Shown: positions 35,598-45,139 of the stretch, piece after piece
Layout of the letters: every line of letters starts with the position of its first letter
How positions within the stretch are numbered: the first letter of the stretch is position 1
From: Humulus lupulus
Taxonomy: Eukaryota > Streptophyta > Magnoliopsida > Rosales > Cannabaceae
Assembly: GCF_963169125.1 (NCBI RefSeq)
Contig: NC_084794.1
Span: forward strand, 112,878,358 to 112,942,357
Length of the DNA stretch: 64,000 bases
Reading direction: 5' to 3'
Program-made: the position numbers and the translations under genes
The notes under the pieces: model-generated
What the model was told of the DNA's origin: nothing
What the model saw: only the letters and a program-made list of their open reading frames with translations
Databases searched by the model: none

Positions 35598-35956
35598 GTC
35601 ACTTGTACGGATTTGACACCACACCTTGTGCTACAGTGACTATTAAATGGATGCTTGTGGTCCAAGGTCACTATGCTTGACACATGGTAGCTCTACTCAA
35701 GGCTTGGAGGAAGGACCTCGTAGACCTAGAGGATTGGAATAGAGGAGATGCAATTTGGAGACATTCTGCATGTAGTCCATGGAAAGTAACCCTTCCTCGA
35801 GGACATACTTCTCCAAAGGTGGTGAACGTGGAATAAGAGGCAGGGCTTTCCTTCTAGGGAGCTCTAGGTGAGCTCTAAAGGACTTAGTCAACTTCTATGA
35901 AGACTTAATTACTCTTAATGTATGCCACGTGTCACTTGGTGAAAACACAAACAACA
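35598..35956 (-). repeat. Partial 3' LTR (Tat family A)
   Basis: Only the 5' 359 bp of the LTR remain. In element orientation it starts TGTTGTTTGTGTTTTCACC at 35956. It matches 6870-7225 and 30600-30959, with blocks such as GTAATTAAG and GGTGTCAAATC. The left edge is a deletion junction. Confidence 0.75.
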
Positions 35957-35966
35957 TTTCCCCTCA
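35957..35966 (-). promoter_or_regulatory. Polypurine tract
   Basis: On the minus strand GAGGGGAAA directly precedes the LTR TG, the expected place and composition for the plus-strand DNA primer of a retrotransposon. Confidence 0.7.
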
Positions 35967-36328
35967 AGTCTTCACTCGTCCTTGAATAGTGGAGACTTAG
36001 AATGAGAAGAGTAACCTTGGTGACGTACTCAGGTTGAGATGGTTGGGCTTCCTTGAGGCTTGACTCTTTTTAAAAAGGTGACACCACATGTTGACTCCCT
36101 ATTGTTGGGCCCATCAATCGATGTCATTTAATAAGAGAACTTTTCCATGCCCAAGACGCCTATTCCGTACCCAAGGCGTCCTTTCACCCTGTACCTATGG
36201 CGTCATTTTCCCATTTTTTTTATCATGATCCATTCCTTGGTAACCGTGACCGTTGGATCACACTCTAGTACCTACTCCCTAGGTGATCAACGATTGGGGT
36301 TTAGTTGCTTCCCGTTCAAGCTCACAAG

Positions 36329-36339
36329 TATATATTTAA
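36329..36339 (+). promoter_or_regulatory. Candidate TATA box of the antisense ORF
   Basis: TATATATTTAA about 600 bases before the antisense ORF start, followed by pyrimidine-rich leader. A TATATAAATA string occupies a similar place in the element at 43851-62303 (45130). A promoter here is inference. Confidence 0.3.
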
Positions 36340-36933
36340 AAAAATTCCTTTCACTCATCACTTTTGCATTCGAAATATCTTTCCATTTCAGAGCTTAAAA
36401 ACCCTTTCTTTCCAAGAACGTACTCATCCAATTTGGTAATTTCTCATCAGTGATCCTAAAAGGTTGAAGAGATTCAAGCTACTTCTAGGTTAATCGAACA
36501 AAATACTTTCACGTCCGGACTCATCTTAGCCCTTATAGGCGCTTTATATCGAGTAAGTTTCCTTTGACTCTATGTTTTGATTATGTGTTTTTGCTATTTT
36601 CTTAGTTTGTGCTTAGGCTCTAAGGATTTTAGGGTTTAGAGGTCATTTTTACCTCTTTTAGCACTACTTCAGGTCTACGCTAGTGTTAAAACTAGCCATA
36701 ATGGACCGATTAGGACTTTTGTCATCTTTTTCGCATTCTAGGAAATCCCCAGATTCTAGTGATGTTCTTGAGTCTCTGGTGGTGTCTTCGGGAGTCAATC
36801 TAGGGTTTTGGTGACACTCATTTCCTTTAGAAATTTTATCTCTTCTCTACTCCCCGAGCAGTTGTCTTAGGGGTTCTCGTGTCTTGGCCATTTTTCCTTG
36901 GGTCAAGGAGCTAACTGCTTGGTTTTTGTTTCA

Positions 36934-39516
36934 GATGTCCGAGGAGTTTTGCGAGCTTCACCAACAAGGATTTTACACATTTGAAACTAAGTTGCTCACC
37001 ATGGCCCGAGAAGGTGGCAAATAATTGGGGGAGAGGTGTGTACTGGCCTCGGTGCAAGCCCATGCAGTAGCAATCAGAGAGGCAGCTCTGGTGGTAGAGA
37101 GGCCTGTATAGAGGGGCACCTCAAAGGAGGTGAACATAGGTCCCATTCCTCATCCTACCCAAAGATATGAGGCTACGAGGTTCAAGGCGGAGCAGCTCCC
37201 TAGCAAATTGAAGCATCTCGAGGCCATGGAGTGCATTATAAGGCATTACAAGATCAGAGATTGCCTCGTGCGTCCTTTCTGGGACACAGAGATAGCACAC
37301 CAAAGTGTGAACAACCTCGGGGCCTGGAGTCATTCACACTTCCAAGCAGGAGTTGCACTGCCCGTCCACTAGTCCATCATGGATTTCTTGAAGTACATGG
37401 GAATTGCCTCATTCCAATTATCCTTGAATGGGTTTAGGGTCCTCGCGGGCCTATACATCTTGTACTTGATAATGAACTAGCTTGAGCCTTCTCCAGTTGA
37501 AACCCTGTACCTATAAAGCTTTCGGGCCTGCCCAAAGAAGAAGCAGGGCGATCTTGACGGGTACTACACCCTAATGAAGTTCACCTACCCGAACATGGTG
37601 TACAAGGCTCCTCATCACAACAAGAGCCATGCGCGAGATTACAAGGACCATTTTTTTCTTTACAAATGGCTTACCACCGTGGACCAACCCTACCCTTATA
37701 CTCGAGTTCTCTAGGGTTGGTAAGTATCTCTATCATCTCTCGCTCTTCTTCTCTGATACTAGCCATCCTTTGAGTACTTAGTAATTTCTTTTTGTTAGGT
37801 CCTTATCGATGAACCCCCTTTGTCCAAGCGTATGCAAATTGCTTGCAATAGATGAAGGGTCTTCCGGACGTGGAGCTGAGCCAAGTGGTCATGGAGGAGA
37901 ACATGGTTGTTGTTTGTATTCTCAAGGAGGGGCAACATATCAACAACCTCAACTTAACTCAGTACCATAACTCCAGGCAGTCCTGGGAGGTGGCTTCTTG
38001 CAATATCAACTATGTTGATGGACTGGCTTACACCTAGTATAATCAGTGCATATTGGAGGAGTGTTTTGAGAATGCTCAAGTTGTCATAGAAGTTGAAGAA
38101 GCTCGGGGGGACCAGGAGCTTTAGGAAAAGGTCCATGCAAGGATACAATCTTCCTCGATTAACCAAGGTAAATCCCCAATTATAGTTTATAACGCTAGAC
38201 AAGTAGGAGATGGGGTAAGTCCCAAGCATGTGTGGGTTTCTCCTTCACTCCTCCGGTGTGGGCTCACATCAAACCATCCCTAGACCATGGAGAAGTACCA
38301 AGATTATCAGGACTTAATCGATCCTTATCTCCACGACCGGATGTCTCTCGAAGTCTCAGACAACCCATTGGTCGAGCCTCCCCGACTGGTGATTTTCCTT
38401 GAGCATTACGAAAGGGAAGGGCTCACTAGGTATCAGGTGGTGGTGGAGCACTTTAATGCTTGCCTGAAAGAGGGTGACCAGGAATTCAGAGCACTGGTCG
38501 AGTATCTCCGCCAGTATAAACCTTCCATGGGCAGGCCCTACGAGTCTCCCATCGGTCGGGAGGAGTTGGAGACCCTTTTCGCCGAGAAGCTTGGCGACGA
38601 CATCACTTCGTTGGTGACAGAGCTATTGTAGAGGCTCAATGTGACGATGTGCGAGATTACCTCTAGTAGCTTTACACAATTAGGGGTAATAGCAAGGGTG
38701 ATCTTCTCACCTCTTGCCGATACATGACTGCTAGGGTAAGCTTTCAAATTTTTACTTGTCTCCTATAACACTTATGAATTTAGTATTGAATGTGTTATTT
38801 ATTCTCAGGCTACCTTCGTGTGCTAGCGCTTGGAGGACATCATGACAATGAGGTCCTTTGAGTTGAAACAAGCCCAGGATGAGCTGGCCACCTTTAGGGC
38901 TCCCGAGGAGCTTGAGCAAATTAACAAGGCTTTGGATGACGAGAAGTCTCACTCTCAGGAGCTAAAAAGGTTGGCGGAGGAGGAGCGGATCTAGGCTTGG
39001 GCACAGCAGGAGGCTTTGACCAAGGAAATTGAAGATGAGAAGGCATGCACCAAGGCAACCGAGAAGGCCTTGGCCAAGGCAGCCGAAGAAGCCAAGGCTG
39101 CTTTAGAGGAGGCCAGGGCAACCCCGGAGGATACCAAAGTGGCTCTAGAGGAGGCCGCCAAAGCTTTGGTGGAAGCCTCACATTTCACGAATGAGGCCAC
39201 CAAGGCTCGAGGATAGGCCACCCAAGGAGCTGAGAATATTCAAGCAGCTACATCAGAGGTGGAGATTTCGCTGCTCAAAGTGGAAGAGCTGAATAAGGAG
39301 GCAAACGTGCTGGCCGAGGATACCCTCTACATCACCTGGTTGAGCAACCAGGATATGGACTTGGCCTTCACAGATGATCCCAACACAAGGTTGCTCTTTG
39401 AGGAGCACATTCATGCTAAGGAGGCTGATGTCGCTGCCGCTAGGGCTACCAAGGAGGTAGGCCAAGTCCCAGAGGTTGATCCAGTCATCAAGGAGGTTTC
39501 TTTTGGGGAGATTTAA
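36934..39516 (+). pseudogene. Antisense extra ORF (Transposase_28-like, coiled coil), Tat element 2
   Basis: The probable start is ATG at 36934 (MSEEFCELHQQGFYTF). Pieces: a frame with PTQRYEATRFKAEQLP near 37155; the Transposase_28-like block VALPVH..IMDFLKYMGIAS and LNGFRVLAGLYIL (about 37350-37470); a Tyr/Lys-rich block; 38287-38631 (RMSLEVSDNPLVEPPRL); a long Ala/Glu coiled coil, 38821-39290, to the stop at 39514-39516. Probable introns are 37720-37798 (GTAAGT...TTAG, 79 bp) and 38736-38808 (GTAAGC...CTCAG). In-frame stops at several places show decay. Extra antisense ORFs like this are known from Tat-lineage elements such as Retand and Grande; the function is unknown. Confidence 0.7.
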
Positions 39517-40774
39517 TCCTTTTTTTTTTTGTAAATTTTTGTTCTATTTTTTTTTTATCTAAGTAAATAGGCATGTATGGCATCTCTTTTTTCATTTTAT
39601 TTGGGGTACAGACAATTGAATGCTAAAGCCCCCCGATCACAATTGTGTATAATTTTTTGAGAATGGCTCTTGCTTGCACTAAATACTTGCTTTCTTTTCG
39701 TTTTCACTTAACACATTTTTAACACAACGTTTAGTAATAATGCAAATTGGACTTAATGTACACAATTTTTCTCAAACATTCAACGTAATGTAACATCACG
39801 AGAAAATAAAGTTATTCAACCTTGTTTTATCCACTATACGTGGGCCTCAGTATTAAGAGACTCTTGTCTTGTATGCCCTAGTTGATGCAACTTGGGACTT
39901 GTGCCCGAGTCTTGGCGACTTAGGTCTTGCAAACTCAAAAAAAAATTCGGCTTCTGAGTACTTAGTGTTGCTTCATGAGCGCTTGGTCCTTGGGAAGTAA
40001 CTTTCGGTTATCACCAAGTTTGGGCAACTTGGGACTTGTGCTCGAGTCTAGGTGACTCAAATCTTGGAAGCCTAAAACAATTTAGGTTCTCAGGAACTTA
40101 TTGTTGCTTCACAGGCACTTGGTCCTAGGGAAGTAACTTTGAGTTCCTTAGTTCTTGCGCTCAGTTTATGAGACTTAGGTCTTTTTCTTAAGTCAAGGAA
40201 ACTTAAGTCTTTCATCTATGTTTATCCACCATTAGACTCGTGTTCGAGTATAGGCTACTCAGGTCTTGCTTAAGGAAACTTAAGGCTTGAGCCCGAGTAC
40301 AGGCGACTCGGGTTTTGGACCTTTCACCATTTTGGAAGTTAGGAACTTAGTATTACTTCGTGGGCACTTAGTCCTCGGGAAGAAATTTAAGTTCTTTGCC
40401 CTTAGGCTACTTATGTTTGTCTGTGACACTAGGTTTACTCTCTGAGTTCCCCAGATCATTTCTCATGAATTCTCGCAAGCTTTGACACAAGGTTCACTCT
40501 GCTCATAATAGGCTTAGTTCCCTAGGTCCTACTTCGTCAGCGGTTACCTCTCAAGGTGACCCAGCTATGCCCCCCAAGTGATCAGAGACTAGTCTGTGTT
40601 CACTTGTCCAGGCTAGCAAGCGGATATTCCTTGGGTAGTAAAACATAAATAAAATTTTTAAAATACAAGCAAATTCTCTGAATTTCATCTATCGTGTTTT
40701 TTACACACGATTTTCATTAAGGCTCCTGGAGGCTACAAGTGATTGCAAAATTTAGAAAATACAAACTGCTCATA
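39517..40774. repeat. Spacer with degenerate ~137-bp tandem repeats
   Basis: From about 39889 to 40400 a unit recurs: CTTGGGACTTGTGCCCGAGT at 39891 and CTTGGGACTTGTGCTCGAGT at 40028. Each is followed by GTTGCTTCA...GGCACTTGGTCCT and GGGAAGTAACTTT. More diverged units follow near 40224-40400. It lies between the 3' ends of the convergent antisense ORF and integrase. No ORF of note. Confidence 0.6.
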
Positions 40775-42500
40775 TTATTGGTAATACCAGCGAAGATGCT
40801 CGACATTCAAGGCATGGGGCAACAACTTCCCGTTCAATCTGGCCCCATTGTATGTTCCGGGACACACGATGCTCTCGACTTTGTATGGACCTTCCCACTT
40901 AGAGCCCAACACTCCAGCACTTGGATCTTGGATTGCCAGGAAAAGTCTTCGCATCACAAAGTCTTTGACCTCAAATTTTCTATCTTTCATTTTGGAATTG
41001 AAGTATCCGGCCACTTTCTTTTGGTAGGACACTACACGTAGCTGTAAAGCTTCTCACAGCTCCTCAACAAGGTCTAGGGATTTTTGAAGTAAAGCATAAT
41101 CTGTGGTTGGGTCATAAGTATCTCGTCGGTGCGTGGAGATTGTTGCCTCAATTGGGAGCATGACTTTATACTCGTAGGCTAAGGAGAATGGCGAATGGCC
41201 AGTGGAGGTCCTAGGAGTGGTGTGATAACTCCACAATACCTTAGGCAGCTCCTCCGTCCAGGCGCCTTTTGCCTATTCTATTTGTTTCTTCAAATTGGCC
41301 TTAAGCACCTTGCTGATCGCTTCCACTTGTCCATTTGCCAAAGGATGAGCTATAGAGGAGAAACTCTTCATGAGTCCATGCCTTTCACAGAAGCATGTAA
41401 ACAACTCACTATCAAACTGTAGGCCATTGTCGGAGACTATCTTCCTCGGGAGCCCGTAATGACAAATGATATTTATGATGACGAAGTCTAGTGCCTTATT
41501 GGAGGTTATTGTAGAGGTTTGGAACAACACTCCAACACTTGGATCTCGGGTTGCCAGGAAAAATCTTCACATCACAAGTCTTCGACCTTGAATTTTCCAT
41601 CTTTCACTTTAGAATTGAAGTATCTGGCCACTTTATGTTGGTAGGACGCTACATGTAGCTGTGAATATTCTCAGAGCTCCTCAACAAGGTCTAGGGATTC
41701 TTGAAATAAATCATAATTCGTGGTTGGGTCGTAAGTATCTTGTCAAAGTGTGGAGATTGCTGCCTCAACTGGGAGCATGGCTTCATACCCGTAGGCCAAG
41801 GAAAATGGCGAATGGTCAGTGGAGGTCCTAGCAGTGGTGTGATAACTCCACAATACCTTAGGTAGCTCCTCAGGCCAGGCGCCTTTTGCCTGTTTTAGTC
41901 ATTTCTTCAAATTGGCCTTAAGCGTCTTGTTGACCGCCTCCACTTGTCCTTTTGCCCGAGGATGAGCTACAGAGGAGAAACTCTTCATGACTCCATGCCT
42001 TTCATAGAAGTCGGTAAACAACTCACTGTCAAACTATAGGCCATTGTTAGAGACTGTCTTCCTCGGGAGTCCTTAACAACAAACAATATTTTTGATGATG
42101 AAGTATAGCGCCTTATTGGAGGGGATTGTAGCGAGAGGTTCAGCCTTGACCCACTTCGTGAAGTAGTCGACTGCCACAATAGCGTACTTTACTCTTCCCT
42201 TTCTCTTGGGCAAGGAACCTATTAGGTGAATGCCCCAGACTACAAATGGCCAAGGACTTGTCATCTAACTGAGCTTGTTTGGAGGAGCTCGGGGGATGTT
42301 GGCATTGCCACTAACATTTGTTGCATTTTTTATCATAATCCATTGAATCACCATTAATCATAGGCCAGAAGTACCCTTGTCTCAGGATTTTCTTAGTGAT
42401 GCTCTGCCCCCCAGCGTGGTCACCACAAAAGCCTTCATGTACCTCTTAGAGGATGAACTTGGCTTCTTTCTCAAAGACACATTGAAGTAGTGTCAATGAA
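40775..42500 (-). pseudogene. Integrase with an internal tandem duplication, Tat element 2
   Basis: The C-terminal GPY/F end is at 40775-41032 (SAGVLGSKWEGPYKVESI). Core pieces are at 41054-41236 (RTSTGHSPFSLAYEY), 41273-41530 (IVSDNGLQFDSELFT) and 42073-42264 (WGIHLIGSLPKRKG). In the last, the first catalytic Asp is His. The core-to-C-terminus stretch is present twice (40907-41524 and 41525-42142). The zinc-binding part (42265-42480) is broken (GFCGDH-like and CDK-type residues near 42420 and 42320). Confidence 0.8.
40907..42142. repeat. Direct tandem duplication, unit about 618 bp
   Basis: CAACACTCCAGCACTTGGAT at 40907 and CAACACTCCAACACTTGGAT at 41525 open the two units. Landmarks such as AAACTCTTCATGA recur 617-618 bases apart. 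The units now differ at many positions, so the duplication is not recent. It covers the end of integrase and part of its core. Confidence 0.85.
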
Positions 42501-42995
42501 TATCCTTGCCTGTACTACTTATTGTCCATGATTATTTACCAAGGCACCAGTTAAAGTAGCTTTTGAGCCATTTTTTTGTACTATGGAGTTCTTCGGAGAC
42601 AAGGTACCTCACAATAGGTTCCATCCAACTGTCCCAAAGCTGGACCACATCTACCTCCTCAAGAGCTATGATGCTTGGAGAATCCAAGTAATCAGTGGGG
42701 ACAACATTCAGCAACTCCACATCCTTGGAGGTAGCCATCATGGTCAGAGCATTAGCATTGGAATTCTGCTCTCGAGGGACTTGTCGAATGGTAAATCTAT
42801 TGAAGCTATGTAGCATCTCTTGGGTCTTGGCCAGGTAAGCGGCCATCTCGGTTCCTCGAGCTTGGTACTCTCTAAGGGCTTGGTTCACGATAAGCTGAGA
42901 ATCACTGCATATCTCGAGGCCCTCAGCTTTGAGCTCCAGGGCAACTCAAAGTCTGACAATCAGACTTCATATTTAGCTTCGTTATTTGAGGCTTG
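42501..42995 (-). pseudogene. Second RNase H (C-terminal part), Tat element 2
   Basis: Minus-strand frame 42532-42888 has REYQARGTEMAAYLAK, IRQVPREQNSNANALTMMAT and NVVPTDYLDSPS. The last catalytic Asp (expected N-A-D-A-L) is Asn. The upstream part breaks off near 42995 after an ASNNEAKYE-like block, where unrelated LTR sequence starts. Confidence 0.75.
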
Positions 42996-43850
42996 CTTTG
43001 ATCTAGATTCAAATTACTGATAGATAGACATCTTATTAAAGGTGTTGTATATAATAGAGATTATATATGACAGGACCGATGAGAATTAATTATCTTTATA
43101 ACCTTGTCATTTGACATAAAGATTTAATTCTATCATAATAGATTATCATTTGTAGATCAGTCTAAATCCTGAGTATTCATGAAATCCTATTTATGTATAT
43201 TGGATCTTTTCATTCACTCGTTAAGGTCTCGTAGAATAATGAGGCTAATGACTTTGGTTTTGAAGATTCAATATCATGGATGACTAGGAACACGAATTAC
43301 AATATTGGAATCCATGCTTTCCTAACGGATCGAATGTTGGATCCCTTAAGGGTTAATTCAGGAACTGAATAGTTATTGAGCTTAAATCTATAATTAGATT
43401 ATAGATAAATTATTCGCTAGTGAATTAATGGTACTTAAGGATCAAGAGATAATTAGAAGGGTAAAATGGTAATTTTTACTAGCTCTAATTAACGAACCAA
43501 TAATGGAGGACTGAACTACATATATTGATTATATCAATGGACTACAAGAGAGAACTCTATAAATATAATTCTATAAATACTTAGAGTGAAATTCCATATT
43601 TATAGTGGAGTAATCATAGAATTAATTTATAAGATTATTATATTAGAGAGTTTGATTAATAATCTGGTTTATTGGAGCTTCGTATTATAGGTCCATGGTC
43701 CCCAAATCACCTTTGTCCTACACTATCAAGGGTAAGGATGTCAAAAGAAAGATTTGTAGAGAGAATGACTAAATTGCAAAGGAATTAATTTTCTAGGGCG
43801 AGGAAATAATTATGTGATAATTATGGGTAATTAATTACTTCTTTAACTAT
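42996..43850 (+). mobile_element. LTR fragment of family R
   Basis: Matches 25250-26110 almost throughout: GATTCAAATTACTGATAG / GATTCAGATTATTGATGT near the start, GGTCCATGGTCC near 43690, TAATTAATTA...TTAACTAT at the end. It lacks the first roughly 240 bases of the LTR and is interrupted at 43850 by the third Tat element; its right-hand part must lie beyond the window. Confidence 0.75.
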
Positions 43851-44857
43851 TGTTGACGTCGTTTTTCATAACTTAATTTTGAAGAGCACTAAACAATATT
43901 TAAGAAAGAATAGAAAAGAACCAGAACTTTTATGTGGTTCAGCAGTTAAAATTTACCTAGTCCACGAGTCAATATTATTGATCTTGATACTCTCTCAAAG
44001 CTTTTTCAGAGCAATTCGGTAGAGTATTCTCAGTAAAATTTTGTGCGTGAATACAAATAAAAATTACCAGGCTATTTATAGGCCTAGTTATGAGAATATC
44101 TTCCCCTAATTTAGGGAAGTTACAATTGATTATTCAAATTTGAAATAAATGTAAATAAATACATTAATTACATAATATCCCATGATAATTGGGACTTAAT
44201 ATCAGATAACAACAAATCCCTAAGGAATAGGGATTTCCTAACAGTTGTCGTGTGCAAAAATGCGTTGCTGAATTCGAATGCAAGGTTGGCACGCTTTCGA
44301 GACCAACATGATTTCGAGCTTGTTATTCTAGTCAGCCTCTTCCTCAACTAGTGGTTTCATCGAACTCACTCTTCAGAGATCAATGCCCTCGATCCTGCAA
44401 CCAAGGCTCGAATAATACCCATATTTTGTGGAGAAGATTCTCTCTTTCGAGCTTGAAACTTAAGCTCGAGCCTTTCAACTTGTGCTTGGTCGCCAACAAC
44501 ATAGTTAGCTATATAATTATTTCGTTATGTCTTTTCTTAGTTAACAACCTTTTCTTTCTGCCTGCCTCTGCAAAAGATTAATTTATGATTCCAATTCAAA
44601 ATAAAACTAAGTACTCCCTTGCTGTTGTTCTAAGCTTATTTGGCTTTTAGCTTTAAAGGGCCCGATCCAGAAAGCGTTGCCTGCAACTCATTTTTCATTC
44701 CAACGAGCTTCCTTGGGAGGCTCCCTTATGGACATGGGAGGTCAGTCAAATGCATATTTATACAAGTTTTTAGCCAATGCCTGTTACTTTTGAACTTACG
44801 CTTTATGAGCCTACATTTTGAGGCTCATTTATTCATCCTCGAAAGTTGGGTGTAACA
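43851..44857 (-). repeat. 3' LTR of the third Tat element
   Basis: 1007 bp. In element orientation it starts TGTTACACCCAACTTTCGAG (44857) and ends GTCAACA (43851). Contains a polyadenylation-type region and the CTAGTCCACGAG block near 43957. The left flank is ACTAT; the matching copy would lie off the right edge. Confidence 0.8.
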
Positions 44858-44870
44858 TTTTGCCCCCTCA
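44858..44870 (-). promoter_or_regulatory. Polypurine tract
   Basis: GAGGGGGCAAAA on the minus strand abuts the 3' LTR's TG end, the usual second-strand priming site. Confidence 0.75.
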
Positions 44871-45129
44871 AAGGTGTTGGCTCAAATCCTCTGAGAAGGA
44901 AACTTTTGAACTCCACTTTCAAAAAACATGCCACCTACCACACTCGAATGTAGATATGCGTCACTTGGGGATTGCACACCAAGAGTACTCGAGTACTCAC
45001 TTTTTCAATGCACGTCCCTTCCTATTCTTTTTGCCGCCATATTTCGAGAATCAAATGTGATCCCTTGGATCTTCTTCTGATGTGAATCAATGGTCCAAAT
45101 CCACTCAACCTTTAATATGCTGACTGGGG

Positions 45130-45139
45130 TATATAAATA
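45130..45139 (+). promoter_or_regulatory. Candidate TATA box of the antisense ORF
   Basis: TATATAAATA in GGGGTATATAAATACC, followed 40 bases on by a pyrimidine-rich stretch (CATCTTCTTCACTCCC). It is in the right place to drive plus-strand transcription of the antisense ORF, just inside the 3' LTR. Confidence 0.4.

Larger units (their letters stand above)
35598..42995 (-). mobile_element. Second Tat element (minus), truncated at both ends
   Basis: From left to right: a piece of 3' LTR (35598-35956), polypurine tract, antisense ORF (plus strand), a repeat-rich spacer, integrase and the second RNase H. RT, protease and gag are missing: the element is cut at about 42995, where a family R LTR fragment begins. 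The order, with antisense ORF between integrase and 3' LTR, is the same as in the element at 43851-62303. Confidence 0.85.

Noticed and set aside
38921..39221. Pro/Leu/Ala-rich minus-strand frames
   Set aside because: They are the antisense reading of the Lys/Glu/Ala coiled-coil repeats of the plus-strand ORF.
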